64,000 bases of DNA from Comamonadaceae bacterium (lineage in GTDB: Bacteria; Pseudomonadota; Gammaproteobacteria; Burkholderiales; Burkholderiaceae_C): NCBI GenBank assembly GCA_947478725.1, contig CANJWZ010000003.1, positions 104,528 through 168,527 of the forward strand, written 5' to 3'. Positions 33,993-42,298 of the stretch are shown one piece after another; the stretch's first letter is position 1; every line of letters starts with the position of its first letter. The notes under the pieces are model-generated. The model worked only from the letters and a program-made list of their open reading frames with translations. It ran no database searches and had not been told where the DNA came from. The translations under genes were made by a program, and so were the position numbers.

Positions 33993-34997
33993 TTAGTGGT
34001 TGATGGACTGTATCTGCCCGTTGCTGCGGCTAGATGCATATGCGGAATCGACGACTTGCATCGCCCTGTGAAGGCTTCGCAGGTCCGCGATGGGTGCCTG
34101 GCCACGCTCGAAGCGAGACAAGGTCTGTTCTACAAACTCGGGGTACCAGTAGGCATTGCCGAGTGATGGGGTGGACAGCTCCTGCAGGCTTGCGTCTGCG
34201 TTGCGGTAAACCTCGATCTGCCCGCTGCGGCCGCCTATGATGTAGTGGGCACGGGTGCGCACAGAGAACAACAGGTCGTAAGGCTTGCTCGGGGTGGATG
34301 GAAAGCTGTAACCCGTTTCAACCGTGCAGACGGCGCGCTCTGAGCGCAGCGATACGCTTGAATAGTCTTCAACCGGCATGCCCCAAGTTTGGTTACCCAT
34401 CAGCGCCGAAATCTCTGTGGGCTGGCTTCCCGTGAATTCACAAAACATGTCAAAAAAATGAACCGCGAGATTGATGGTCGAACCGCCTCCGGCCTTCGAA
34501 GGGTCCAACATCCAGCTGTTTCCGGTTTCGGTGTATCGCGACGGAAAACCGGCAATAAAACGAAAGGAAGCCCAACTTACCTGTTCATCCCGGGTGAGAG
34601 CGATAACCTGCCTGTAGAAATCGCTGACGCGGAAGTTGAAACCCGTGCCGACGTGGAGGTTCTTTTTAGCTGCGGCCTTTTCCAGGTCCGCAATCTCGGC
34701 GCTGTTCATGCCACCGGGCTTTTCAACCATGCATGCAATGCCTTGGTCAATGACATAAGCGGTGACTTCGGCCATGGCAAAGTGCGGCGCAAAGATGAAG
34801 ACAAAGTCCGGTTGCTGCTCGTCAATCAACGCGCGGTAGTCGGTGTAAGTTGCGGTGCCTAGCTCGGCGCCCAAGCGCGCCAGCAGAGCTGTGTCGGGAT
34901 CGGAAATTCCGACAAGCGTGCGGCCTGGCAATCTGGAAACGGCAGCGTAGTAGTGTTTTGCGTGCCAATGGCTGACGCCTAAAAGTGCGACTCGCAT
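33993..34997 (-). CDS. Gfo/Idh/MocA family oxidoreductase
   Basis: 334 aa. N-terminal Rossmann domain RVALLGVSHWHAKHYYAAV is followed by ISDPDTALLARLGAE and the family signature ACMVEKPGGMNSAEI, where the Lys of EKPGG is the usual catalytic base. A later segment, GGGSTINLAVHFFDMFCEF, carries the His of the active site. It acts on a hydroxyl group of a sugar-like or cyclic alcohol with NAD(P); substrate unknown. It follows the regulator by 6 bp. Confidence 0.88.
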   Translation of the reverse strand: MRVALLGVSHWHAKHYYAAVSRLPGRTLVGISDPDTALLARLGAELGTATYTDYRALIDEQQPDFVFIFAPHFAMAEVTAYVIDQGIACMVEKPGGMNSAEIADLEKAAAKKNLHVGTGFNFRVSDFYRQVIALTRDEQVSWASFRFIAGFPSRYTETGNSWMLDPSKAGGGSTINLAVHFFDMFCEFTGSQPTEISALMGNQTWGMPVEDYSSVSLRSERAVCTVETGYSFPSTPSKPYDLLFSVRTRAHYIIGGRSGQIEVYRNADASLQELSTPSLGNAYWYPEFVEQTLSRFERGQAPIADLRSLHRAMQVVDSAYASSRSNGQIQSINH

Positions 34998-35003
34998 GAA
35001 TGC

Positions 35004-35750
35004 TCAGGCTGCCTTTTTTGCGCCCGCAGGCGCCGTGCTTTTACCGGAATCGGAAATTTCAACCGCCGCAGACTGGGAAGCGAGAATTTTGTGGGCCACC
35101 TGCGCTGCGCTGTGGACATGGGACAGGCATGCATGCCAGACAGCATCTGAATCATTGGCCTCTACAGCATCCAAGATGGCCCGTATCTCTTGAAGGCTTT
35201 GCGGGGCGCGGCCTGGGTACACGACGGTCATCGCACGAAGGGCGCTGATGCGGTCACGAAGCCCTGAAAGAATGCCGACCACGGTCGCGTTCCTGGCACC
35301 GGCAAACAAGATCTCGTAGAACTCACGCTTTCCTTCAAGTAAAACGTGTGGATCTGCCACAGGCATCTTGGCGCTTTGCTCCACTTTTCCGAAGGCCAAG
35401 CGCAACGCGGCGCGCTCGGCCAGCGTGGCCCTTTCTACAAAATTGCGACCAGCAAGACCCTCCAGCACGGCGCGGGTTTCGTACAGGCCCCGGGCCTCTT
35501 CAAGCTCCACCTGGGGCGCGACACTTGGCCCCTTACCGGGAATGACATTGACCAGGCCTTCAGCTTCCAGCGCTCGAAGCGCCTCGCGAATGACCGTGCG
35601 GCTCACGCCGGTTAACTCGCACAGTTCGCGCTCAAGAAGCCGCTGCCCTGGCTTGAACCGCATGCTCACGATTTCCGCTCGCAGGACATCTCTGACCTGC
35701 TTCCTGAGAGGCGCCGACTCCCGCACCAGTTTGAAGGCTTGGTTTTGCAT
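35004..35750 (-). CDS. GntR/FadR-family transcriptional regulator
   Basis: 248 aa. N-terminal winged helix-turn-helix: PLRKQVRDVLRAEIVSMRFK, then LLERELCELTGVSRTVIREA and LEAEGLVNVIPGKG. The C-terminal helical FCD-type ligand domain (YETRAVLEGLAGRNFVERA) has the usual His positions later. First gene of the minus-strand catabolic block, so it probably controls the block and itself through the inverted repeat 13 bp upstream. Confidence 0.92.
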   Translation of the reverse strand: MQNQAFKLVRESAPLRKQVRDVLRAEIVSMRFKPGQRLLERELCELTGVSRTVIREALRALEAEGLVNVIPGKGPSVAPQVELEEARGLYETRAVLEGLAGRNFVERATLAERAALRLAFGKVEQSAKMPVADPHVLLEGKREFYEILFAGARNATVVGILSGLRDRISALRAMTVVYPGRAPQSLQEIRAILDAVEANDSDAVWHACLSHVHSAAQVAHKILASQSAAVEISDSGKSTAPAGAKKAA

Positions 35751-35762
35751 ATTTTGATATTA

Positions 35763-35781
35763 TCGTAATACGCGATTACGA
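35763..35781. promoter_or_regulatory. Likely GntR-type operator
   Basis: Inverted repeat TCGTAAT-ACGCG-ATTACGA, just upstream of the regulator start. The size and symmetry fit FadR-like operators. It probably overlaps the promoter of the whole minus-strand block. Confidence 0.65.
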
Positions 35782-35877
35782 GTCAAGAAAAGTTTATCAG
35801 GGCCTCGCCTTGGCCACTTTCCGCACCGCAATGCCGTGCTGGGCCGCGCATCCAGCGCCGAGGAAACGGCATTTTTA

Positions 35878-36118
35878 AACCACCCAGGCTCGTCGTTCTA
35901 GCCTGGCCACCACGCTTGCTGGGCTGATTCTTTCTCACATTGATGCAAATTGGCGTTGTTGGCTCACAGCCATGCCGAAGATTCAGTTTGACGACTACCT
36001 GGGCAAAGGGCTGATCACGCTGGGGGCTGTCAATGCGCAGAGCAAGGAACGGCTGAGGGCGACATTTTTTGCCAAAATGTTCAGATCAACTGGTCAACCA
36101 TCACAATTCAAACCATGA
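35878..36118 (+). other. Unassigned open frame upstream of the SOUL gene
   Basis: The frame is open from 35878 to the TGA at 36116-36118, with an ATG at 35972 giving a 48-aa peptide (PKIQFDDYLGKGLITLGAVN, then AQSKERLRATFFAKM). It reads like a protein fragment, but I do not recognise it. The stop overlaps the ATG of the next gene. The rest of the 35782-36114 gap shows nothing. Confidence 0.35.
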
Positions 36119-36798
36119 CAAAAAACGCCACAACACAGTACCCCACGAAGCACCACACATGGGTCTTGGCACAACGCTCGGCCTTGCTGACCACCGCCGT
36201 CGCCCTCATCACACTCATGTCATTTATGCCTAAAACCGCCCACGCCATCGACGAACCCAGCTACACCGTGCTGCAAACCAACGATGTGTTTGAGGTGCGC
36301 CAATACGCGCCCTACCTGGTGGCAGAGGTGGTGGTGCCGGGCCCGGTCGATGAAGCCGGCAGCCAGGGGTTTAAGTTGCTGGGCGGCTACATCTTTGGCA
36401 AAAACAAGGGCGAGCGCAAGCTGGACATGACGGCACCCGTCACCCAGCAAGCCGCACCACCGGTGAAGCTGGACATGACCGCACCCGTTACCCAGGCTGC
36501 CACGCCCGGCGGTTTTTTGGTGCAGTTTGTCATGCCCAAAGGCTACACCCTGGCCACCCTGCCCGAGCCACTGGACGCACGCGTCAAGCTGCGCGAAGTA
36601 GCTGGCAACCGCGTGGCGGTGATTCGCTTTTCAGGCAGCTGGTCGCAAAGCACCTACGAAGAGCATTTGCAAACCTTACGCAGCGCTTTGGCGGCAGCCG
36701 GTATGGCGACAACTGGCGAGCCGGTATCGTCGCGCTACAACAGCCCGTTTTCATTGCCGTTTTTGCGCCGTAATGAGATTTGGCTGAACCTGGTTTGA
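36115..36798 (+). CDS. SOUL family haem-binding-like protein
   Basis: 227 aa. An N-terminal hydrophobic stretch (LLTTAVALITLMSFM, then AHA) marks export. The SOUL domain begins YTVLQTNDVFEVRQYAPYLV and has RFSGSWSQSTYEEHLQTL later. The motif KLDMTAPVTQ occurs twice, 16 residues apart, because of a 48-bp imperfect duplication; most relatives have it once. SOUL proteins bind haem or other tetrapyrroles; the bacterial role is unclear. Confidence 0.88.
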   Translation: MTKNATTQYPTKHHTWVLAQRSALLTTAVALITLMSFMPKTAHAIDEPSYTVLQTNDVFEVRQYAPYLVAEVVVPGPVDEAGSQGFKLLGGYIFGKNKGERKLDMTAPVTQQAAPPVKLDMTAPVTQAATPGGFLVQFVMPKGYTLATLPEPLDARVKLREVAGNRVAVIRFSGSWSQSTYEEHLQTLRSALAAAGMATTGEPVSSRYNSPFSLPFLRRNEIWLNLV

Positions 36799-36863
36799 GC
36801 CTGGTTTTGGACTGCTTTTGGCTCTTAAGAGCCGGTCAAGTCACCGTAGATTGAAAGTTAACC

Positions 36864-36911
36864 GCTATAGGTTCAGGAGCTCGTAGCACACGTATTTAAT
36901 GGCCTACAGGC
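36864..36911 (-). repeat. 48-nt dispersed element, intergenic copy
   Basis: On the minus strand: head GCCTGTAG, AGCTCCTGAA from position 31, tail CTATAGC. It lies between the SOUL gene and the ccdB-like stop. Confidence 0.7.
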
Positions 36912-36936
36912 ACTTTTGATACTCAAAAATAGTCAG

Positions 36937-37251
36937 TCAGTAACCGTGCAGGGCGTAGTCGAGGGCTGACCAGATGGCGTCGGCATCGCTGCGCAGATTG
37001 GCGACTGGGCGACGCAGGTCGCCGGGTTCGAACGACACTGTGGTCAGGGTCTCAAGTACTACCACTTCACCTGCAACTTCAAAGCGCGGGTTCAATACGG
37101 CAACTGCATCACTACCTTGTGCAAGCCGCGCCAATGGAATTGTGATGATGCCAATCGGGCGCTTTAAAAAAGCGCTTTGAATTTGAACCACGTAGGGGTG
37201 CGAGTCCCGCATCTCTTCGACCGGGTTCGGGTAGACATCAAACTGTGCCAT
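36937..37251 (-). CDS. ccdB: CcdB-type toxin
   Basis: 104 aa, the normal CcdB length. AQFDVYPNPVEEMRDSHPYV and VVQIQSAFL open the fold, and the end is AIWSALDYALHGY in place of the classical gyrase-poisoning Trp-Gly-Ile tail (the C-terminal Gly-Tyr differs). CcdB poisons DNA gyrase. The non-standard last residues leave gyrase activity uncertain. Starts 3 bp after the antitoxin gene. Confidence 0.85.
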   Translation of the reverse strand: MAQFDVYPNPVEEMRDSHPYVVQIQSAFLKRPIGIITIPLARLAQGSDAVAVLNPRFEVAGEVVVLETLTTVSFEPGDLRRPVANLRSDADAIWSALDYALHGY

Positions 37252-37254
37252 GGT

Positions 37255-37653
37255 TTAGTTATAAGAAGGCTTGCCCAGTCCTTGAGCTTTTCTCCATTCA
37301 TGAATTCGCCTGCCCATCGAGCCGATTTTTTCTATGCGCTGGTTCATCGCCTCAATTGCGTCTTTGTTCTCCTCTTCCCACTTGTCGCGCGCCGCGTTTA
37401 ACGCCTCGGGTGTGCGCTCGTACGCTGCCTTGCGAGCCGCCAGGCGCTCAGGTGTCAGCCAACCGTCCCCCACCCGGTAGGTGGCGGCGTCTTCTTGCAC
37501 CCTGTGATTGGGTGCGGGTTCGCCCACGGTGGGCACAGCTTTCATGGGGACCAGTTCTACCCGGCCATCGGGGTAAAACACCACGTCGAACAACTGGCCT
37601 GCATACTTTTTACCCAGCGATATCTGGCCGCTGGCACCGACTTCCTTGAGCAT
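37255..37653 (-). CDS. Hybrid antitoxin: AbrB-like N-terminus with CcdA-like C-terminus
   Basis: 132 aa. The first 38 residues (GASGQISLGKKYAGQLFDVV, then PDGRVELVPMK) look like a swapped-hairpin AbrB-type DNA-binding arm. The C-terminal part (WEEENKDAIEAMNQRIEKIG, RIHEWRKAQ) matches the CcdA tail that binds CcdB. Classical CcdA is about 72-80 aa with an RHH N-terminus, so this is longer with a different DNA-binding head. A good ribosome site (AAGGAG) precedes it. Confidence 0.7.
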   Translation of the reverse strand: MLKEVGASGQISLGKKYAGQLFDVVFYPDGRVELVPMKAVPTVGEPAPNHRVQEDAATYRVGDGWLTPERLAARKAAYERTPEALNAARDKWEEENKDAIEAMNQRIEKIGSMGRRIHEWRKAQGLGKPSYN

Positions 37654-37680
37654 GTACGACTCCTTGAACCTGTTGAACGC

Positions 37681-37707
37681 AATTCATGCCATCATGCGGC
37701 ATGAATT
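37681..37707. promoter_or_regulatory. Operator-like inverted repeat of the ccd-like operon
   Basis: Perfect 10-bp arms AATTCATGCC / GGCATGAATT with a 7-nt spacer, 27 bp upstream of the antitoxin ATG. Likely bound by the antitoxin's N-terminal domain. Confidence 0.7.
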
Positions 37708-37745
37708 AACGGGTGTCAAGGGCGCAAACCTGATTCAACAGCAGA

Positions 37746-40586
37746 TCAGCGTTTGAGCAGCACCTTGAGCACCGTTTGCACGCGCCGGGCGTTGGCGGCG
37801 TCAAAGTCTGCGGCCAGTACCTTGGCGGTGTCTTCGCCCCAGGTCTCGGCGGGGGTGGCGGCGTTGCGCTTGGTCAGCAGCGTCAGTTGCAGCATGCGCC
37901 GGGCGCTGATGTGTTCGGCTGGCGTCGGCACTTCGGCGGCCATCTCCAGGCGCAGCAGCGACTCGGCGGCATCTTTGCCTGACGGCGTGGTGATAGCTTT
38001 TGACCAGCTGCCGAGCAAGGCGGGGGTCACCACCTTGCCCAGGTCTTGCACGGTGGGCAGCAGGGCTGCGTCGCGCTTTTCCCAGGCGCTGATGACGTTG
38101 GTCAGCACTTCGCCATGGGCCTGCACGTGCAGCTTTTTGAGGGCCTGGTTGGCCGCTTCAAACGCCTCGCGCTGTGCGCGAAAGGCGGCGTCGCCCAACC
38201 GAGGGCCTCGCTCTTCAAAGGCGGGGCGCTGCTCACGGTCGGCAAAACGGGGGCGCCCACCACCCAGTTCATCGCGTTCTGGGCGATACGGCTCGAACTT
38301 GTTGTCAGTGCTTTGGCGTGGGCCGCCGGGCTTGCCACCCGGTTTGCCTGAGTCCTTGCGGTCACCAAACTTGCCGCCACGGCCAGCAGGCGCTGGCTCG
38401 GCACGGCGTGCACCGGGCCGGTCGTCGCCGCGCATGGCGACGATGGGTTTGACGGACTTGGGCGGTGCTGCGGGTGCTGGTGCGGCTTCGGGTGCGGCAG
38501 CTGGTTCAGCGCTGTCAGTTGCTGGAGCGGCAGATTCGTCCGCTATCGTTTCCGGAGCTTCTGGCGCTTGTATATCTTGGCCCGCAGCCTCATTTAATGG
38601 GATCGATTCGGCATTTTCAGAGGCTTTTTCAGAGGCTTTTTCAGGTTCTGGCGCTGCTACGGGTGCGGGTGCGGGTGTAGCGGCAGCAGGCACAGGCACC
38701 TTGCCGCTCACAATCGCCTCAAGCGCCTTGGCGGCCGCATGAATCTGCTGCGCGTCGCCGGTGGCAGTGGCGGCTTCAACGGCTTTGGCGGCATCGAGCA
38801 CCATGCGGTCGTATTCACCCAAGGCTGAAGCCGCTTTTTCACGCTCGGCCGTCTTGCGCTGGAAGGCGTCGTCGATGGGTTTTCTGAATGCGTCCCACAT
38901 TTTTTGCTCTTGCTTGCGCTCAATCGGCACGCCTTGCGCCTCATGCTGCCAGCGCTGCTGCAGGTGCTTGACAGCGTCAAAGCGCAGCATCGGTTCGGCA
39001 CCCAGCGCCTGGGCTTCGTCGATCATGGCTTTGCGGCGCGCAATGCTCTGGGCGCGCGCGGTTTTCAGCGGTGTGTCGGCGGCGTCCATGGCGGCCTTCC
39101 AGACCGGCTGGATTTCTGCAAACACTTTTTCGCTCAAATGCCCGGCGTTTTGCCATTTTTCAACGAAGCCGTTCAGGCTGCGGATGTGCATTTTCCAGTC
39201 GGTGCTGGCTTTGTTGACATCGGCCCAGGCCGTGACTTCGTCGATCAGCACCTGGCGCTGGGCTTTGACGGCTTCGGTTTGCTCCTTGACGGTTTCCAGC
39301 CAGGCCTCGACCACCTTGTAGGCTTCGTTGCAGGCATCGTCAAAGCGCTTCCACAGCGCATGGTTGGGCGTGCCGCCCTGGTCAGATGTTTTCCACAAGT
39401 CGCGCATGTGGCGCAGCGCGTCTTGCTGCTTGCGGCCACCGAGCGGCTTGACCAGTAGCGCCTCGGCCTTGCCGACCAGCTCTTCGCGAATCTGGTCTGC
39501 ACGCCAGCGTTGCCAGCCTTCCAGTTCGCCAGCAGCGGTGAGCGCAGCATGGGCGGCGGCCTCTAACTTGGTGTCAATGTTGCGAATGTTTTGTTTCAGT
39601 GCGTCGCGCAGCTCGGAGGCCACTTTGGGGGTGGCTTTGCCGTGGCCTTCGCCGACTTCATGCTCCAGCTTGGCGATGGCCGCTTGCACGATGGCAGCGG
39701 CTTTGTCGCGCATGTCTTTGAGCACGGCAGGGTCGATTTTGGCCTTCGCGGGTCGTCCGTCGGGGCGGGCTTCTTGTTGTGCTGCAGGCACGCCGCGCGC
39801 TGCGCGCAGCTCATCGGCCCACACCGGCACAGCCGGCAGGGGGGCAGCGTTGTCTTCAGACGCCTTGACCGCGACCGCAATCGCGGCACCAAAGGCCTCC
39901 CACACCGCCAGCAACTGGCCGCGTGAGGCATCGAGCAGCAGTGGGAACTTGGCATCCACACTGGCCCAATTGCCGTCGTTGGCAATGTCGTTGGCCTGGC
40001 CTTGCCAATGCGCCACGTCCGGTGCAAGCGACTCCAGCGCCGCTTGCGCATCGCGCCACGGCTTGATGGACAGCACCTCAATGCGCTGGGCAATCAGCAC
40101 GGCCGCTTCGCGCTGCACCTGGGTGCGGTGCTGCAGGTCTTCAATGGTTTTGACCCGCTCGGCCAGCTTGACCTTGACCGTCGCCAGCGGCTCCTTGGAC
40201 AGCGGCGCGCCGGCTTTGGCGGCATCACGCTGCCAGGCCAGTGCATCGGCCAGGTTCAGCTTGCCGACAGCCAGCAGCGTATTGGCCTTGTCGGCCCATT
40301 CAGCGGCAATCGCTTCTTGCCCCTTGCTGCGTTTGAGCTCATCGAGCTTTTCTTTCAGTGGTTTGGCCGCGCCCTTGTCGCGGTTGGCCAGGTCTTTGTA
40401 GACATCAGCCATCTGCTCGGCGCTGGGCTCGGTCGCCAGCCAAGTGCGAATGCGTGATGTGCGTTCGCCAGACGTGGGGGCAGAAAAAGCACCGCCGGTC
40501 AGGCCGTCCAGCGGATGCGCGTCTGACTTGGGTGTTGTCTTGGCGACGTTGACAGGGGCTGGAGCGGGTTTGGATGATTTGAACAT
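37746..40586 (-). CDS. DUF349 repeat protein
   Basis: 946 aa, soluble and largely helical. Several DUF349 units can be seen, each with a Trp-containing pattern such as HMRDLWKTSDQGG, LWKRFDDACNEAY, VWKAAMDAADTP and MWDAFRKPIDDAF. A disordered Ala/Pro/Glu-rich linker (about residues 630-720) follows, then Arg/Gly-rich segments and a helical C-terminal domain. The function of DUF349 proteins is unknown. The linker contains 16 residues from a 48-nt element. Confidence 0.85.
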   Translation of the reverse strand: MFKSSKPAPAPVNVAKTTPKSDAHPLDGLTGGAFSAPTSGERTSRIRTWLATEPSAEQMADVYKDLANRDKGAAKPLKEKLDELKRSKGQEAIAAEWADKANTLLAVGKLNLADALAWQRDAAKAGAPLSKEPLATVKVKLAERVKTIEDLQHRTQVQREAAVLIAQRIEVLSIKPWRDAQAALESLAPDVAHWQGQANDIANDGNWASVDAKFPLLLDASRGQLLAVWEAFGAAIAVAVKASEDNAAPLPAVPVWADELRAARGVPAAQQEARPDGRPAKAKIDPAVLKDMRDKAAAIVQAAIAKLEHEVGEGHGKATPKVASELRDALKQNIRNIDTKLEAAAHAALTAAGELEGWQRWRADQIREELVGKAEALLVKPLGGRKQQDALRHMRDLWKTSDQGGTPNHALWKRFDDACNEAYKVVEAWLETVKEQTEAVKAQRQVLIDEVTAWADVNKASTDWKMHIRSLNGFVEKWQNAGHLSEKVFAEIQPVWKAAMDAADTPLKTARAQSIARRKAMIDEAQALGAEPMLRFDAVKHLQQRWQHEAQGVPIERKQEQKMWDAFRKPIDDAFQRKTAEREKAASALGEYDRMVLDAAKAVEAATATGDAQQIHAAAKALEAIVSGKVPVPAAATPAPAPVAAPEPEKASEKASENAESIPLNEAAGQDIQAPEAPETIADESAAPATDSAEPAAAPEAAPAPAAPPKSVKPIVAMRGDDRPGARRAEPAPAGRGGKFGDRKDSGKPGGKPGGPRQSTDNKFEPYRPERDELGGGRPRFADREQRPAFEERGPRLGDAAFRAQREAFEAANQALKKLHVQAHGEVLTNVISAWEKRDAALLPTVQDLGKVVTPALLGSWSKAITTPSGKDAAESLLRLEMAAEVPTPAEHISARRMLQLTLLTKRNAATPAETWGEDTAKVLAADFDAANARRVQTVLKVLLKR
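38542..38589 (-). repeat. 48-nt dispersed element, copy inside the DUF349 gene
   Basis: In the gene's sense orientation: AGCT at positions 31-34 within AGAAGCTCCGG, tail CGATAGC, head GGCTGCGG. It falls in the disordered linker, where an insertion would be tolerated. Confidence 0.6.
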
Positions 40587-41012
40587 GTGGGGCGCGAGCC
40601 GTTGGTTTGAAAACGGCGGGGCGTGTAGGTGAAAAAAGAAAGTGCGTTTAAAAACGCGAAGCGAGTATTTTCGCTGATTTAGCAGCGGTTTATCCGACGG
40701 GACTGAATCAAGTCACGCATGGCGATGTTTGGTTACCCGGCGATGCCCAATTGACTTGGACAATTGCAGCTTAGGCGGGCGATTCATGGCTCACAAGACA
40801 AAAAATTCAATCACAACACACACTGTGATTGCACAAAAAAGCACCTTTAGCACCTTTTTATGCGAGTTCACAATTTTCAAAACAGTACGTTCATCAACAG
40901 GAACTGTGAGATTTGTCACAAAAAAAGCCCGCAAGCGATTGAATTCTCGCCTTTTGGTGAAGATGAAGGCTAAAAATGACATAAATTGGCATATCAAACA
41001 ACTTCCTTATTA
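40587..41012. other. AT-rich intergenic region
   Basis: About 425 bp between divergent genes. From 40780 it is distinctly AT-rich. One open frame per strand of about 70-95 codons runs here, but neither has a recognisable product or a good ribosome site. It probably holds promoters for both flanking genes. Confidence 0.5.
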
Positions 41013-41042
41013 TTGACAGGTTATTAAAGGGTCTTCTAGAAT
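41013..41042 (+). promoter_or_regulatory. Sigma-70-type promoter
   Basis: TTGACA (41013-41018), 18-nt spacer, TAGAAT (41037-41042): one of the strongest promoter matches in the window. It would start a transcript near 41049, giving a leader of about 178 nt before the lytic transglycosylase gene. Confidence 0.65.
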
Positions 41043-41048
41043 CCTGCC

Positions 41049-41226
41049 AGCCCTAAAAGACAAAGGGGCAACCCGAACATCTTGACCGCAGCCCGCCTTG
41101 TGCCGGTGAGGTTAAAACGGGTCAACATCCAACTACGCCACCTTCGCCTTGAGGTCAGGTCTGCCGGGATGACGACTCAAATCCACGCCAGCGGCTTGAA
41201 ACCCCAGGCGTCAGAGTAGGAGTGCT
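41049..41226 (+). ncRNA. Long 5' leader, possible cis-regulatory RNA (unknown class)
   Basis: About 178 nt, GC-rich after the AT-rich promoter region, with many complementary blocks (for example GGGGCAACCC, CTTGACCGC with CGGGTCAAC, CCAGGCGTC). No ORF is evident. I compared it by eye with the TPP, cobalamin, SAH, c-di-GMP and c-di-AMP classes and found no match. Structure is inference. Confidence 0.35.
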
Positions 41227-42072
41227 ATGACAACAGCAGTATTTTCACGGTTCAGACTGGCTGCCCGAAAGCGTTTGCTTGAGGCGCGCAGCAGTGCCGC
41301 CAACGTGGTGCATGACATCGCCCAGGGGTTTTTTGACATCACGCACAACGGCTTTGCCCTGCTGGGCCTGGGCCTGGTGTTTGCCATCATCACCCTGACC
41401 GCCCGGCCCGACCTGCGCGAGGCGGGTGAATCCCAACTCATGACGTGGCTGCAAGACAGGCGCGACGCAGCGGTCGGCTTCACCGAACCCGATGCCATTG
41501 ACCGCGCCACCGCAGCCGAACCCAAAGACCTGCCCAAGCAACAGGCTGCCCTGGTCTTCTGGCTGGCCCGAAAGTATGGCGTGGCGCCTGAGCCCCTGAG
41601 CGTGCTGGTGTCTGAATCGTTCGAGATTGGCGCCAAAGCCAAACTCGATCCCACACTGATCCTGGCCATCATGGCGATTGAGTCCGGCTTTAACCCGTTT
41701 GCCCAAAGCCCGGTGGGTGCGCAGGGCCTGATGCAGGTGATGACCAAGATTCATCACGACAAATACGAAAATTTTGGCGGCAAGTTTGCGGCGTTCGACC
41801 CGGTCACCAATCTGAGGGTTGGCGTCAAGGTCTTGCAGGAATGCATCAGCAAAGCCGGTTCGGTTGAAGGCGGCCTGAAGTTTTATGTAGGCGCTGGCAA
41901 CAACACAGAAGACGGCGGCTACGCCGGCAAGGTGATGGCCGAGCACGCCCGACTGCTGTCGGTGGTGCAAGGCAAAAACGTGCCTCCGACCGCACGCGGC
42001 GTGCCTGTGAAGCTGGAGCCTGCCGATACCGACAGCAAAAGCACCGACAAAGTGGCAGCACTGGTGTCCTGA
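41227..42072 (+). CDS. Membrane-anchored lytic transglycosylase (SLT domain)
   Basis: 281 aa. One membrane segment (GFALLGLGLVFAIITLTA, about residues 42-60). The catalytic SLT domain follows with Glu152 in ILAIMAIESGFNPFAQSPVG and AQGLMQVM, then NLRVGVKVLQECIS and the final YVGAGNN. Cleaves peptidoglycan glycan strands, probably from the periplasmic face. Ribosome site AGGAG lies 7 bases before the ATG. The unusual long leader suggests regulated expression. Confidence 0.9.
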   Translation: MTTAVFSRFRLAARKRLLEARSSAANVVHDIAQGFFDITHNGFALLGLGLVFAIITLTARPDLREAGESQLMTWLQDRRDAAVGFTEPDAIDRATAAEPKDLPKQQAALVFWLARKYGVAPEPLSVLVSESFEIGAKAKLDPTLILAIMAIESGFNPFAQSPVGAQGLMQVMTKIHHDKYENFGGKFAAFDPVTNLRVGVKVLQECISKAGSVEGGLKFYVGAGNNTEDGGYAGKVMAEHARLLSVVQGKNVPPTARGVPVKLEPADTDSKSTDKVAALVS

Positions 42073-42106
42073 ACCCTGGGCCGCGGCAAGGCTGCGGTAC
42101 ACTTGA

Positions 42107-42245
42107 AACGTACGCGACTGGCGATAGGCCAAACGACCTTGAGGTCAAGCTGGCTGACGTGGGACACCACTGGGAAGCGTACCGCCAACAACGGTTGAAA
42201 ATCGATTTTTGGTGTTCAGCCGTTCGCCTGGGCAGCCCTTGCATC
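42107..42245 (+). ncRNA. ZTP (ZMP/ZTP) riboswitch
   Basis: The leader of glyA has the blocks of the pfl/ZTP motif in order: CGACTGGCGA (42115-42124), GTGGGACACCACTGGGA (42159-42175, a hairpin plus the conserved purines), and GTTCGCCTGGGCA (42222-42234) forming the distal pseudoknot strand. ZTP riboswitches raise expression of one-carbon and purine genes when 10-formyl-THF is low, and glyA is a known target. A stem candidate (CATCTCC AAGATG) lies between it and the ATG. Confidence 0.85.
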
Positions 42246-42298
42246 ATCTCCAAGATGACAGGGATCTCGTCTTTTAAGACTGCCTGAGAAAGTGATTT

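Noticed and set aside
36820..36833. 14-bp palindrome GGCTCTTAAGAGCC after the SOUL gene as a terminator
   Set aside because: No loop or T run; too short to call.
37746..40586. Long plus-strand frames (up to 357 codons) opposite the DUF349 gene
   Set aside because: Shadows produced by GC-skewed codons; Ser/Ala-rich with no domain.
40729..41016. 95-codon plus frame and 68-codon minus frame in the DUF349/SLT gap
   Set aside because: AT-rich, no ribosome site or recognisable product on either strand, and the promoter for the SLT gene lies at its end.
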